A stretch of 46,536 bases of DNA from Corynebacterium sp. (GCF_030538285.1 NZ_JAUNUG010000022.1:1-46536); one strand, 5' to 3'; shown: positions 27,101-34,778, counted from the first letter of the stretch. Numbers and translations are program-made. The notes: generated from the letters alone by a model not told the origin.

Positions 27101-27375
27101 AGCGCGATATCTGGCGTTTGAAGCTGGCGGCGGAGCGGGCGGGGACGTCGATAAGCGAGGATGTGACATTCGTTCCCGGCGGCCGCATCCGGGCGCTCGG
27201 CGAGGTGCCGGAGGACCTCTACGAGAAGGCCGCAGAAGTCGGCGCCGTCATCCTCGATGCCCCCGTGCTGGCCGACGGCCGCCGCGAACTCCTGCCCTTC
27301 CTCCGCGAGCAGGCACTATCGGTGACGCTGCACCGTTTCGGCGTCCTGCGGAAAGTGGGCAGCATCCGGCAGTGA
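24109..27375 (+). CDS. putA: PutA, bifunctional proline dehydrogenase / pyrroline-5-carboxylate dehydrogenase
   Basis: 1088 residues. The N-terminal FAD proline dehydrogenase barrel (about 1-430) includes IRLVKGANLSMEKVEAELHGW and VRIGVASHNLYT. The aldehyde dehydrogenase module (about 500-980) has VVPPWNFPVAIPTGG, catalytic Glu in SAETSGKNA and nucleophile Cys near residue 727 (GHSGQKCSASS). A ~100-residue C-terminal extension follows. There is no N-terminal ribbon-helix-helix, so it is not a self-regulating PutA. Converts proline to glutamate through P5C with electrons to the quinone pool. AAAGGAAA precedes the ATG. It is preceded by a long leader with a palindrome and a possible short peptide frame. 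Confidence 0.95.
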   Translation: MPQHVPVEQVLDPAIARAQEWLAATSDSDGTSATERLADLVRDPAGVTFTMDFVDRVARPEDNATAANALRKLDTPPDFLGRFNQTALQLGGIVGPKLPGIVMPVARARMRQMVGHLVLDADGKALDKLLDQAAEDGVQLNLNLLGEAVLGDEEAARRAERTLALINNPKVTYVSVKASSLVAQLNPWDLEGNLVRLKEQLRPMYRAAAAEGTFINLDMEEYQDLRLTIRLFTELLSEEEFADLEAGIVLQAYLPDSYDALVELAEFAATRSTPIKIRLVKGANLSMEKVEAELHGWEQAPYLSKPEVDANYVHLLDYILTPEHAPHVRIGVASHNLYTVALAWELAQARGVTEQIDAEMLQGMAPAQQKAVREVVGRMILYTPVVHREDFDVAVSYLVRRLEENAAEENFLHALFAPGEGMSTQEQWLIDAVRNPVSTTPRRTQNRLTETGRTVQGRFENEPDTDPALRANREWALERLAAEPHSVEAEEVSDPTAIDAAVARARELAPEWAGRTGHERAEVLESIADELAKARGELITIMAHEAGKTVDQSDPEISEAIDFAAYYGEQARNLDRARSAFTPHALTVVVPPWNFPVAIPTGGVTAALAAGSAVIIKPAPQTVACAEVMVQAVHRGLVRHGIDTDLVQFLRADEGDAGQRLISHEGVDHVILTGASETAKLFRSWNPRMNISAETSGKNAIIVTPSADPDLAVADIYHSAFGHSGQKCSASSLLILVGQAGESRRIREQLVDAVSTLRVGPGTDISTTMNGLIEAPGEKLERGLSTLDNGESWLLKPEMLDEEGKFWSPGIRDNVRPGSWFHRTECFGPVMGIMYASSLEEAVEWQNDTGFGLTGGIHSLDDDEVDYWVEHVEVGNAYVNRGITGAIVQRQPFGGWKDSVIGSGAKAGGPNYVAQFGTWVDGDLDHGQVQLSAGVEKLLAQAPADPWLRAAAELDESAWREEFSREHDLTGLAAEANILRYRPLPEPLPVYIGKGANERDIWRLKLAAERAGTSISEDVTFVPGGRIRALGEVPEDLYEKAAEVGAVILDAPVLADGRRELLPFLREQALSVTLHRFGVLRKVGSIRQ

Positions 27376-27409
27376 TAAATGAAGGTTTTTGGGGCACAAT
27401 GAAGTTCTG

Positions 27410-28825
27410 ATGAGCACACCTATTGATCCCCAGAAACCGGGCCCCGAGGGCACCGACCCCCGCGACCTGACCGAGATGGTCTCGGACTACGCCGAGCTGT
27501 CCGACGAACCCCGCGACGCCAACTCACCCAACGACGCCCCGGAAGTCACCGACCGGGCGGTCTTCATCGGCCGTGACGGTCGGTGGGCCGCCGGGTGGGC
27601 GCTGCGCTTCATCATCTTTGTGGTGGCGGCGTTCATCCTGGGCAGGATCCTCGGCTACGTGTGGGCCGGACTGCTGCCGATTCTGCTGGCGCTGCTGGTG
27701 TGTACCGTGCTGTGGCCGCCGGTGAAGTTCCTGCGCGACAAGCTGAAGTTCCCGGCGGCATTGGCCACGGTGGTCACGCTCGTCGGTTTCTTCGCGCTCA
27801 TTGGCGGCATCTTCGCGGCGATGGCGCCCATCGTGCGCGATCAGGGTGCGGCGCTGGTGAAGCAGGCGCAGGACGGGATGAACCAGTTGTCGGACTGGGT
27901 GCAGGGCCCGCCGCTCAACGTCGATACCTCGCAGTTCGACCAGGTGCTCAACGACATCACCGGCTTCCTGCAGGAACGTTCCTCGCAGATCGCCTCGGGC
28001 GTGTTCACGGGCCTGGGGGCGGCGACGTCGGTTGTGGTGACGATGGTGGTCATGCTCGTGCTCACCTTCTTCTTCCTCAAGGACGGCGACCGTTTCCTGC
28101 CGTGGATGCGCGGTTTCACCGGCTCGAACGCCGGCTGGCACCTCACTGAGGTGATGACCCGTTCGTGGAATACGCTGGCCGGTTTCATCCGTACCCAGGC
28201 GATTGTCTCGCTTGTCGACGCCGTCTTCATCGGCATCGGCCTCGTCCTCCTCGGCGTGCCCCTGGCGTTCGTGCTGGCCGTGATCACGTTCTTCGCCGGC
28301 TTCATCCCGATCGTCGGTGCGTTCACCGCGGGTGCGCTGGCGGTGATCATCGCGCTGGTGAGTAACGGTGTGACTAACGCGCTGCTGGTGTTGCTGCTCA
28401 TCATCGCGGTGCAGCAGATCGAGGGCAACATCCTCCAGCCGGTGCTGCAGTCCAAGGCGATGAACCTGCACGCCGCGGTGGTGCTGCTGTCCGTGACCCT
28501 GGGTTCAACGCTCTTCGGCATCGTCGGCGCGTTCCTCGCCGTGCCGATCGCCGCGGTCGCCGCCGTGTGGTTCCGCTACCACTCCGAGCTGGTGGCCCTG
28601 CGCGCCGGCGAGATCACCATCGATGACATCGAGATCGCCACCGCCAAGGGCTCCAACCTCACTTCCTGGGAGGCGTTCACCGCGGTGCGCGAGCGCCTGG
28701 TCACCATGACCCCGACGCTGGGGCGCCGCAAGAACGCCGGCACCGTGGATGAGGATGTCGAGAGCAACGCCGAGCACAACGAGAAGCCCCGTTGGCGGAT
28801 GGTCAATAACTCGGACCCCTCTTAG
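27410..28825 (+). CDS. AI-2E family (DUF20) permease
   Basis: 471 residues. A hydrophilic N-terminus of ~60 residues, then seven to eight membrane segments (LRFIIFVVAAFILGRILGYV; AALATVVTLVGFFALIGGIF; VLAVITFFAGFIPIVGAFTAG) and the family motif FIPIVGAF. The C-terminus is charged. Family roles vary (autoinducer export, Na+/H+ exchange, unknown transport), so no substrate is claimed. Start is taken at 27410 (MSTPIDPQ), 34 bases after putA. A -10-like CACAAT ends nine bases before it and no ribosome site is evident, so a leaderless transcript is possible. Confidence 0.85.
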   Translation: MSTPIDPQKPGPEGTDPRDLTEMVSDYAELSDEPRDANSPNDAPEVTDRAVFIGRDGRWAAGWALRFIIFVVAAFILGRILGYVWAGLLPILLALLVCTVLWPPVKFLRDKLKFPAALATVVTLVGFFALIGGIFAAMAPIVRDQGAALVKQAQDGMNQLSDWVQGPPLNVDTSQFDQVLNDITGFLQERSSQIASGVFTGLGAATSVVVTMVVMLVLTFFFLKDGDRFLPWMRGFTGSNAGWHLTEVMTRSWNTLAGFIRTQAIVSLVDAVFIGIGLVLLGVPLAFVLAVITFFAGFIPIVGAFTAGALAVIIALVSNGVTNALLVLLLIIAVQQIEGNILQPVLQSKAMNLHAAVVLLSVTLGSTLFGIVGAFLAVPIAAVAAVWFRYHSELVALRAGEITIDDIEIATAKGSNLTSWEAFTAVRERLVTMTPTLGRRKNAGTVDEDVESNAEHNEKPRWRMVNNSDPS

Positions 28826-28826
28826 C

Positions 28827-29522
28827 GTGCGAGCGCTCATCATCGGCGCAGGACCCGCCGGCCTCACCGCCGCGCTGGTCCTGCGCCGTTTTGGTTGGCA
28901 TGTCCGGCTAGTCGAAGAAGCGCCGCGCCTGCGGACCTCCGGCTTTTCGGTGCGGGTGGGGGTGCGCGGGCAGCAGGTGCTGGCATCGCTTATCGACGTC
29001 CCCACAGCGGACGGTCCGGTCGAGATCTGGCGCGGCGACCTCGTGCGCCTGCTGGCCCGGGATGTTGGGGAGATCGACTTCGGGGTGTGTGCCGAAACGG
29101 TGCCCCACGAGGGCTGGGATGTGGTGCTCGGCGCCGACGGCATCGATTCCCCCACCCGCGGGCGTCTCGGCCTGGACGGGCGTGTGCCCACCGGCCGCTC
29201 CTTGGCCCTCTACCGCGGTGATCCTCTCACCGGGCCGGTCATCTTCCCCACCGGTGGGTCCCCGGGTGGGGATCCCTGGCGCGTCGACGAGATCTGCCAG
29301 ATCGTGCTCCCCCGCTGGTCGCACGGCAATGTCATGCTCATCGGCGATGCGGCCGCCGCCTGCGGAGCCACCACCGGCTACGGCACGACGGTGGCGCTGG
29401 TCATGGGGTTCGAGGTGGCACGCGGCCTGACGGAGGGATTAACCCTGGACGAGGTCGAGGCGCAGTTACGCCCGTGGGTCACAGAGCAGCAAGCAGCCGC
29501 TCGACGGCATCTGCTAGCTTGA
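28827..29522 (+). CDS. compact FAD-dependent oxidoreductase (PHBH-like, shortened)
   Basis: 231 residues, about 150 fewer than typical aromatic-ring hydroxylases. The N-terminal dinucleotide motif is GAGPAGLTAALVLRRFGW. A DVVLGADGIDSPTRG segment corresponds to the DG motif, and the FAD-ribityl motif is NVMLIGDAAAACGATTGYGT. The large central beta-sheet substrate domain is reduced to a few strands. Both FAD motifs are intact, so it may be active. Start GTG at 28827, one base after the upstream TAG, so it is co-transcribed and probably coupled. It overlaps the convergent nucleosidase gene by 44 bases. Confidence 0.75.
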   Translation: MRALIIGAGPAGLTAALVLRRFGWHVRLVEEAPRLRTSGFSVRVGVRGQQVLASLIDVPTADGPVEIWRGDLVRLLARDVGEIDFGVCAETVPHEGWDVVLGADGIDSPTRGRLGLDGRVPTGRSLALYRGDPLTGPVIFPTGGSPGGDPWRVDEICQIVLPRWSHGNVMLIGDAAAACGATTGYGTTVALVMGFEVARGLTEGLTLDEVEAQLRPWVTEQQAAARRHLLA

Positions 29523-30057
29523 CCGCACTACCCTCCACGGCCTCGGCCCACTCGGGGGCGGTGTCCTCATCTGCGCGGTCGCTGATCTGCTTGAGCAGGG
29601 TGATGGGCACGTCGAAACGGTGGGCGACGGCGGCCAGGGCGTAACCCTCCATGTCCACCAGGCCGGCGACCTGTGCGATGCGCTCGCGGGTGGCGGAGTC
29701 CTCGACGAAGGTGTCACCGGTGGCCAGCTGCCCGGTCGGGAACAGGCCCGTGACCTGGGGGGTGATCACGCGCGGGAAAGCATCGAAGGCGATGTCCGAG
29801 GTGAACTCCACGTTGAAGTCGTGCTTGTGCACGCGGTCGATCTCGTAGACGCCGTTGGGGATCTCATCCCGCAGCGCGCCACAGGTGCCCACGTTGATGA
29901 TGCGCTCCGGCAGCTGTCCCGCGGCCCGGCGCGCGCACAGTTCCTCGGTGAGCGTGATTGCGGCGGGCAGGGTGCCGATGCCGGTCACCAGCAGATCCGC
30001 CCCCTCCGGCAGGTGGGCGGCTTCCTCGGACACGGCGGCGACAAAGAGAACACTCAT
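29479..30057 (-). CDS. nucleosidase of the phosphorylase superfamily (futalosine/MTA-SAH type)
   Basis: 192 residues. Phosphorylase/nucleosidase fold with VTGIGTLPAAITL near the N-terminus, VGTCGALRDEI, the ribose-contacting VDMEGYALAAVA and the catalytic Asp motif QISDRAD. It is shorter than E. coli MTA/SAH nucleosidase. Actinobacterial members of this size act on futalosine-like or adenine nucleosides; the substrate is not decided here. Start ATG at 30057. It follows the AbiEi-like gene on the minus strand with an 11-base gap, so the two probably share a transcript. Confidence 0.8.
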   Translation of the reverse strand: MSVLFVAAVSEEAAHLPEGADLLVTGIGTLPAAITLTEELCARRAAGQLPERIINVGTCGALRDEIPNGVYEIDRVHKHDFNVEFTSDIAFDAFPRVITPQVTGLFPTGQLATGDTFVEDSATRERIAQVAGLVDMEGYALAAVAHRFDVPITLLKQISDRADEDTAPEWAEAVEGSAVKLADAVERLLAAL

Positions 30058-30068
30058 GGGCCCCGATC

Positions 30069-31007
30069 CTACTCACGGTGGATCTGCGGCAGATCCCAGC
30101 GGTGCCACAATCCCAGCCGGTGCAGCATCGTCCGGTACGCCTGCAGGCTGATTACCTCCTTCCACCCGAAACGGTCGGGCTGGGTGGGTAAGTTGTCGGA
30201 TCTTTCCTTCTCCTTCTGCAGGTTGAACTCCTGCTCCTGCGCGGAGTCCCCGTACTTCCCTCGCCCGTCCAGCTCCATGAGCTTGTCCGTCCCCTCGACC
30301 TGGAAGTCCACCACGTAGACCTTCCCGTTCTTGCCCCGCACACTCACCTGTGGGATGAGCGTGAAGTCCCCGAAGAGCACCGTCTGCGCCAGGAACGCCG
30401 CCTCCAGCGCCGACTCCACCGCATCCGTCGCTGTCTCCACGATGAGCGCCCAATGCGCCAGGCCCTCTTTGCCGGTGGTGTCGTAGGCCGCCAGCTCCTC
30501 ACGGGTGACCAGTTTCTGCCTAAGCGCACTACAAGCAGCCACAAACCCGGCCCCGAAGCCGTGGATCCGGGTGAGGTCAGCGATGGTGCGCTCAATCGTG
30601 GTGGCATTGAAGTGGGTGCCGGTAACCTCCGCGTCGGAAAGGTTGTGGTGTATCTCTTTGATCCCCCGCCGGGGGCGCCCGCCGTTGCGCCGGTACAGCA
30701 TCTGCTGGCGGGGTACCACGCTGTACCGCCACAACCCCCAGGCCGCAGCGGCAGAGTACCCGGCCAACACGCGCCCCGATGCCATCCCCAGCGCCTTCGC
30801 CTGCAGGTCAAAGCGCTCCCATGGCTTTAATTCCTCATATGTCGCCGCCTCGACGTATACACCCCGCTCGAGTCGCACGATGACCTTCTGTCTCTCCAGC
30901 GCGCGCAGTACCGCTGACGCGTCTGGCAGGTGTTTCTGCTCGTTGCGCAACAGCAGCCCGTCGCTTCGTCTGGTGCAGCGCGCCAACCCCGCCCCGATGT
31001 CCCCCAT
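30069..31007 (-). CDS. AbiEi-like / DUF559-type protein, copy 2
   Basis: 312 residues, same architecture as the protein at 22757-23743 but distant in sequence. A winged-helix-like start (AVLRALERQKVIVRLERGVYV) is followed by SGRVLAGYSAAAAWGLW. The C-terminal nuclease-like segment is KVYVVDFQVEGTDKLMELDGRGKYG. The Asp and Glu-x-Asp pattern persists. The ATG at 31007 (MGDIGAG) is preceded by AGGAGGG at eight bases and is chosen over an in-frame ATG at 31055. No toxin partner is adjacent. Function unproven. Confidence 0.7.
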   Translation of the reverse strand: MGDIGAGLARCTRRSDGLLLRNEQKHLPDASAVLRALERQKVIVRLERGVYVEAATYEELKPWERFDLQAKALGMASGRVLAGYSAAAAWGLWRYSVVPRQQMLYRRNGGRPRRGIKEIHHNLSDAEVTGTHFNATTIERTIADLTRIHGFGAGFVAACSALRQKLVTREELAAYDTTGKEGLAHWALIVETATDAVESALEAAFLAQTVLFGDFTLIPQVSVRGKNGKVYVVDFQVEGTDKLMELDGRGKYGDSAQEQEFNLQKEKERSDNLPTQPDRFGWKEVISLQAYRTMLHRLGLWHRWDLPQIHRE

Positions 31008-31116
31008 GTCCCTGCCCTCCTGTGCCGTTGTTCCACAGTTATTGGACTGCCTCAAGGCATCAAAGGTTCCCTCCGCTCGGGAAAAATCCGGGGCAGGAAT
31101 TATGTCACAGCTCTTT

Positions 31117-31174
31117 CAGGGGCTATGCGTACTTACCGGTGGTTCAAACCACCCAGAAGTACTCTTAGCCCCTG
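31117..31174. repeat. stepped 58-base imperfect palindrome
   Basis: CAGGGGCTA / TAGCCCCTG (9 pairs), a 3x3 mismatch, GTACTT / AAGTAC (6 pairs), a 3x3 mismatch, then GGTGGT / ACCACC with a 4-base loop. It lies between the M20 amidohydrolase gene (ends 31204) and the AbiEi-like gene (starts 31007). Without a T-tract it is not a classical terminator; a structured RNA element or protein-binding site is possible. Confidence 0.65.
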
Positions 31175-31203
31175 TAAGAACTGAGGTTCGGCCCCGGCGA
31201 GCC

Positions 31204-32568
31204 CTACCCCAGCTCCTCCGCCACGCTGAAACGCCCGCCGGCCGCCTCGAACTCGGCGACGGCCGCGGCGGCGAGCACGTCGTCGGCAAGCACATCGACG
31301 GCGACCTGCGCCAACCCGGCGGCCGAATCCACGGCCGCGCGGGTGGCCTCCTCACCCGCCGCCCACGAGGCAAACGCCGCGGTGTGCAGCGCGACGTCGG
31401 GCGGCGAGACCTTCACCATCGGGTGGATGCCCGGCACCAGTTGCGAGACGTTGCCGAAGTCGGTCGACGCCGCCAAGGAATCCGGCACCACGCCCGCCGG
31501 CACCACCATGCGCCCGCGCAGCGCCTGCGTGCGCGTCCACCGTTCGGCGAGCACCTCGTTGTTGCGGATGGGCAACGTCGCGGGATGTACGTCCCAGGTC
31601 TTGTCCACCTGGCAGCCGGTCATGAGGGCGGCGCCGTCGAGGATGTCGTCGACACGCGCGGATAGGTCGACGAGCGAGTCGGTGAGCAGGGAGCGCACGT
31701 AGATGTCCAGCGATGCTTGTTCGGGGATGACGCTGGGGCGTTGCCCGCCGTCGGTGATCACGGCGTGCAGCCGGTCCGAGGGCGCCATCTGCTGCCGCAG
31801 CAGGCCCATCGCCTGGTAGGCGAGCGTCGCGGCGTCGAGGGCGTTGCGTCCCATGAATGGCTGGGAGCTGGCATGCGCCGCCACGCCGCGGAAGGTGGCG
31901 TGCAGGGTGCGGCGGCCGAGCCAGTAGTGGCTGGAGATGTCGTAGCCGAAGGGGTGGACCATGATGGCGATGTCGATGTCGTCGAGCATGCCCCCGCGGA
32001 TCATGTATTCCTTGCCGGAGTGCCCCTCTTCGGCGGGCGTGCCGAGGAGCACGAGGCGGCCGTCGATACCGGCGGCCTGCGCGGCGTCGATGGCCGCGAG
32101 GAAGCCGCCGACACCGGCGGCGGCGATGATGTTGTGTCCGCAGGCGTGGCCGATGCCGGGCAGGGCGTCGTATTCGGCCATGATCGCGACGGTGCGGTGC
32201 GCACCCGCGCGATACCCCAGCGAGGTCCATTCGGTGCGCAGCGCGGTGCCGACATCATGGGAGCCCTGCTCGACGCGACAACCGCGTGCCTCCAGTACCG
32301 CGCTCAGCGTCGCCTGCGCGTGCACCTCCTCAAAGGCCAGCTCGGGGTGGGCGTGCAGGTTGCACAGCAGGTCAGTGAGTGTCGGCTCCAGTGCTTCCGC
32401 GCTTATCGACGCCGCCCTCCACGCTTCATCTTGCCTGGGGTAAGCGTCGAGAAGCAGGGGTTGGGCCGTGGTCGCAGCCTCGGCGACCTCCGCCATGCGG
32501 GCGGTGATGCCGGCGGCGGCGTGGTCGAGGAAAGCGGTGGACGGAGTGGTGGTGTCGCCAGAAGTCAT
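31204..32568 (-). CDS. abgB: M20 family amidohydrolase, AbgB-like
   Basis: 454 residues. Zinc ligands are seen in GIGHACGHNII and PAEEGHSGKEYMI, and the dimerisation (lid) domain starts HATFRGVAAHASSQP. Family members hydrolyse N-acyl or p-aminobenzoyl amino acids. The adjacent AbgT-type transporter, 16 bases upstream on the same strand, makes p-aminobenzoyl-glutamate or another amidated amino acid the likely substrate. AbgB normally pairs with AbgA, which is absent, so it may act alone. A rare ATA Ile codon falls exactly in a copy of the window-wide motif (32401-32410). Confidence 0.82.
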   Translation of the reverse strand: MTSGDTTTPSTAFLDHAAAGITARMAEVAEAATTAQPLLLDAYPRQDEAWRAASISAEALEPTLTDLLCNLHAHPELAFEEVHAQATLSAVLEARGCRVEQGSHDVGTALRTEWTSLGYRAGAHRTVAIMAEYDALPGIGHACGHNIIAAAGVGGFLAAIDAAQAAGIDGRLVLLGTPAEEGHSGKEYMIRGGMLDDIDIAIMVHPFGYDISSHYWLGRRTLHATFRGVAAHASSQPFMGRNALDAATLAYQAMGLLRQQMAPSDRLHAVITDGGQRPSVIPEQASLDIYVRSLLTDSLVDLSARVDDILDGAALMTGCQVDKTWDVHPATLPIRNNEVLAERWTRTQALRGRMVVPAGVVPDSLAASTDFGNVSQLVPGIHPMVKVSPPDVALHTAAFASWAAGEEATRAAVDSAAGLAQVAVDVLADDVLAAAAVAEFEAAGGRFSVAEELG

Positions 32569-32584
32569 CGTTATCCCACGCTAC

Positions 32585-34183
32585 CTAGTTGAGGAAGATC
32601 TGCGCGCCCGGGCCGAGCGGCAGGTCAAGGAAGTACCAGACGCCGAGGAGGGAAGCCCAGGCCACCCAGAACGGGATGACGTACGGCAACAGGCGGGACA
32701 TGAGGGTGCCCAGGCCGGCGTCGGGTTCGTAGCGGCGCAGCAGCCCGAGGATGACGATCATGTAGGGGTTGAGCGGGGTGATCACCTGGGTGGCGGAGTC
32801 GCCGACGCGGAAGGCGGCCTGCGTGAAGGCGGGCTCGAAGCCGATGAGGGCGAACATGGGCACGAAGACGGCGGCCATGAGGGTCCACATCGCGGAGCCG
32901 GAGATGATGAGCAGGTTGAGCAGGGACGCCAGGATGATGAAGGCGAGGATCGCGCCGAAGCCGGTGAGCCCGACGGATTCGAGGAAGGCCGCGCCCTTGA
33001 CTGCGGTCCACGTGCCGATGCCGGTCCAGGCGAACAGGGCGACGAACTGGCCGAGGATGAACGCCAGGACCAAAAAGCTCATCATGTCTTTGAGGGCCAG
33101 GCCCATCATCTCGACGATGTCGGCGACGGATGTCACGGTGCCCACGAACAGGCCGTAGACAATGCCGAGCACCATGAAGTAGGCGAAGACGATGAACACG
33201 ATCGACTGCAGCAGCGGCGACTGCGGGAGGAAGCCGCCTTCCTCATTGCGCCACGGGGAGTTGGGGATGAGGAAGGCCCAGAGGAATATCACCGTGAGGA
33301 AGAGTGCGGCGACCAGCGAGGCCCACAGGCCCTTGGTTTCCTGCTTACTGAGGGTGGCGGAGAGCTCGTTGCCCTCGGCGTCGCGGTCGCCGCGGGTGGC
33401 GGCGTCTTCGCCGTCGGCCAGCGTTTCTTCTGTGGGGATCTCCTGGCGGACCATGCGCGGTTCGAGGACCCGGTCGGTGACGAAACCGGCGATGAGGCCG
33501 AGGGCGATGGCGGAGACGATGTTGAAGTAGTAGTTGGAGACCGGGTTGACCTCGGTGGTGGCGATCCCGGGCAGGGATTCCATGACGGCGTTGGTGATGC
33601 CCGCGAACAGCGCGTCGAGGCTGGTGGGGACCAGTGCGGTGGAGTAGCCGGCGCCCACCGCCGCGAAACCGCCGAGCAGTCCGGCGACGGGGTGGCGGCC
33701 GGCGGCCTTGAACACCATGGCGGCCAGGGGCGGGACGACGACGAAGGCGGCGTCGGCCATGATTGAGGCCGTGACGCCGACGATGCCGACCGCGTAAGGC
33801 AGGATCCATTTCTTCGCCGAGCCGAAGAGCTTACGGATCAGCGCGGAGAGCATGCCTGTGCGTTCCGCGACGCCGGTGGCCAGCAGGATCGGCAGGACAG
33901 TGACCAGGGGTGGGAAGCCGATGTAGTTGGCGCCCATGGTGGTGGTCAGCCAGGTCAGGCCTTCGCCGGTGAACAGACCGCGGATGATGAGGTCCTCATC
34001 GGAGCCGGGCACCGCGACCTGGATGTTCTGCAGCGCCATGATGGTGGAGGCGACGCCGGTGATGAGGAAAAGCCCGAGGAAGAGGGTGAAGGGCTCGGGC
34101 AGCTTGTTGCCGAGGGTCTCGATGCCGGTAAGTATCCGGTCGCCGATCCCGCCCTGCTTCTTGTCGCTGGTCTTTGTGGTCAT
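32585..34183 (-). CDS. abgT: AbgT family transporter
   Basis: 532 residues, about 12 membrane segments. It begins GIGDRILTGIETLGNKLPEPFTLFLGLFL and contains PPLAAMVFKAAGRHPVAGLLGGFAAVGAGYSTALV (residues ~130-165), characteristic of AbgT. Imports p-aminobenzoyl-glutamate; some members export sulfonamides. The ATG at 34183 follows GGGAGGT almost without spacing; earlier in-frame Met residues lack ribosome sites. It is upstream of and co-oriented with the M20 amidohydrolase. Its divergent neighbour has a McbR box about 93 bases upstream of this start, so sulfur-linked control is possible but unproven. Confidence 0.9.
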   Translation of the reverse strand: MTTKTSDKKQGGIGDRILTGIETLGNKLPEPFTLFLGLFLITGVASTIMALQNIQVAVPGSDEDLIIRGLFTGEGLTWLTTTMGANYIGFPPLVTVLPILLATGVAERTGMLSALIRKLFGSAKKWILPYAVGIVGVTASIMADAAFVVVPPLAAMVFKAAGRHPVAGLLGGFAAVGAGYSTALVPTSLDALFAGITNAVMESLPGIATTEVNPVSNYYFNIVSAIALGLIAGFVTDRVLEPRMVRQEIPTEETLADGEDAATRGDRDAEGNELSATLSKQETKGLWASLVAALFLTVIFLWAFLIPNSPWRNEEGGFLPQSPLLQSIVFIVFAYFMVLGIVYGLFVGTVTSVADIVEMMGLALKDMMSFLVLAFILGQFVALFAWTGIGTWTAVKGAAFLESVGLTGFGAILAFIILASLLNLLIISGSAMWTLMAAVFVPMFALIGFEPAFTQAAFRVGDSATQVITPLNPYMIVILGLLRRYEPDAGLGTLMSRLLPYVIPFWVAWASLLGVWYFLDLPLGPGAQIFLN

Positions 34184-34275
34184 ACCTCCCAATGTTGCAC
34201 AAGTCACATTCCAGCGCATGCACCTTTTGGATGAATGCACCCATTGCCAAATAGACCGCTCTGTACTATTGTTTG

Positions 34276-34291
34276 TAGACAGTTCAGTCTA
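34276..34291. promoter_or_regulatory. McbR box (perfect) of the mini-Fpr/SUMT operon
   Basis: TAGAC-AGTTCA-GTCTA is an exact match to the McbR operator TAGAC-N6-GTCTA. It overlaps the inferred transcript start downstream of -10 candidates TACTAT (34264-34269) or TATTGT (34267-34272). A degenerate second box (TAGAC-CGCTCT-GTACTA, 34252-34268) lies just upstream. Confidence 0.85.
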
Positions 34292-34307
34292 GCGAAAGGA
34301 AGAGACC

Positions 34308-34778
34308 ATGCCCGCATCCACCCAGCGGCCCCTGCGCATCGCAGTCATCAGCGACGGAGCTGCCGGCATGTGCCTCGCCGAAAGCCTGCTCGCCGCGCCC
34401 GTTTATGTCGACCTCATCACCGCGCGCACGGCCCCCGCCGGACTCTTGCACTCCACACCGGTCGGCGACCAGGCCCCGCGCCTGCGCCTGATTGGCAACG
34501 TGCGCGTCGGCGTCGACGTGCACATCGACGAGCTCCACGAGCTTTACGACGCCGTCGTCACCCCCGACATGGCCCCCGCCGCGGCGCTCGCCTCCGCCGA
34601 GATCACCGCCGCCGTGTTCCCCGAGCGCCCGCAGGACACCCCGCCGCGCCTCTTAGAGCTTCTCGACGCCCGCGGCGTCGCCGTCACCTCCTGGCAGGGC
34701 TGGACCGCAGGTGCCACCGAAAGCACCGACTGGGCCGCAGTCGAGCTGTCCTCCCGCGGCGTCCCGGTGTGCATGTGA
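34308..34778 (+). CDS. miniature ferredoxin-NADP reductase-like protein of unknown function
   Basis: 156 residues. The N-terminus aligns with the FprA-type reductase at 42244-43644 (LRIAVISDGAAGM against LRVAVIGAGPAGI; VDLITARTAPAGLL against IDLIERLPAPFGLI; HIDELHELYDAVV against TVEELQEHYDAIV). The C-terminus also aligns (LLELLDARGVAVTSWQGW against LQLLDARGIPVTTWEGW). The whole middle, with the NADP-binding domain, is missing, and the FAD motif GAGPAG is reduced to SDGAAG, so catalysis is unlikely. Ribosome site AAAGGAAGAG. The stop overlaps the SUMT start (GTGA), implying tight co-production under a McbR box. A regulatory or scaffolding role in siroheme/sulfite metabolism is only inference. 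Confidence 0.8.
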   Translation: MPASTQRPLRIAVISDGAAGMCLAESLLAAPVYVDLITARTAPAGLLHSTPVGDQAPRLRLIGNVRVGVDVHIDELHELYDAVVTPDMAPAAALASAEITAAVFPERPQDTPPRLLELLDARGVAVTSWQGWTAGATESTDWAAVELSSRGVPVCM

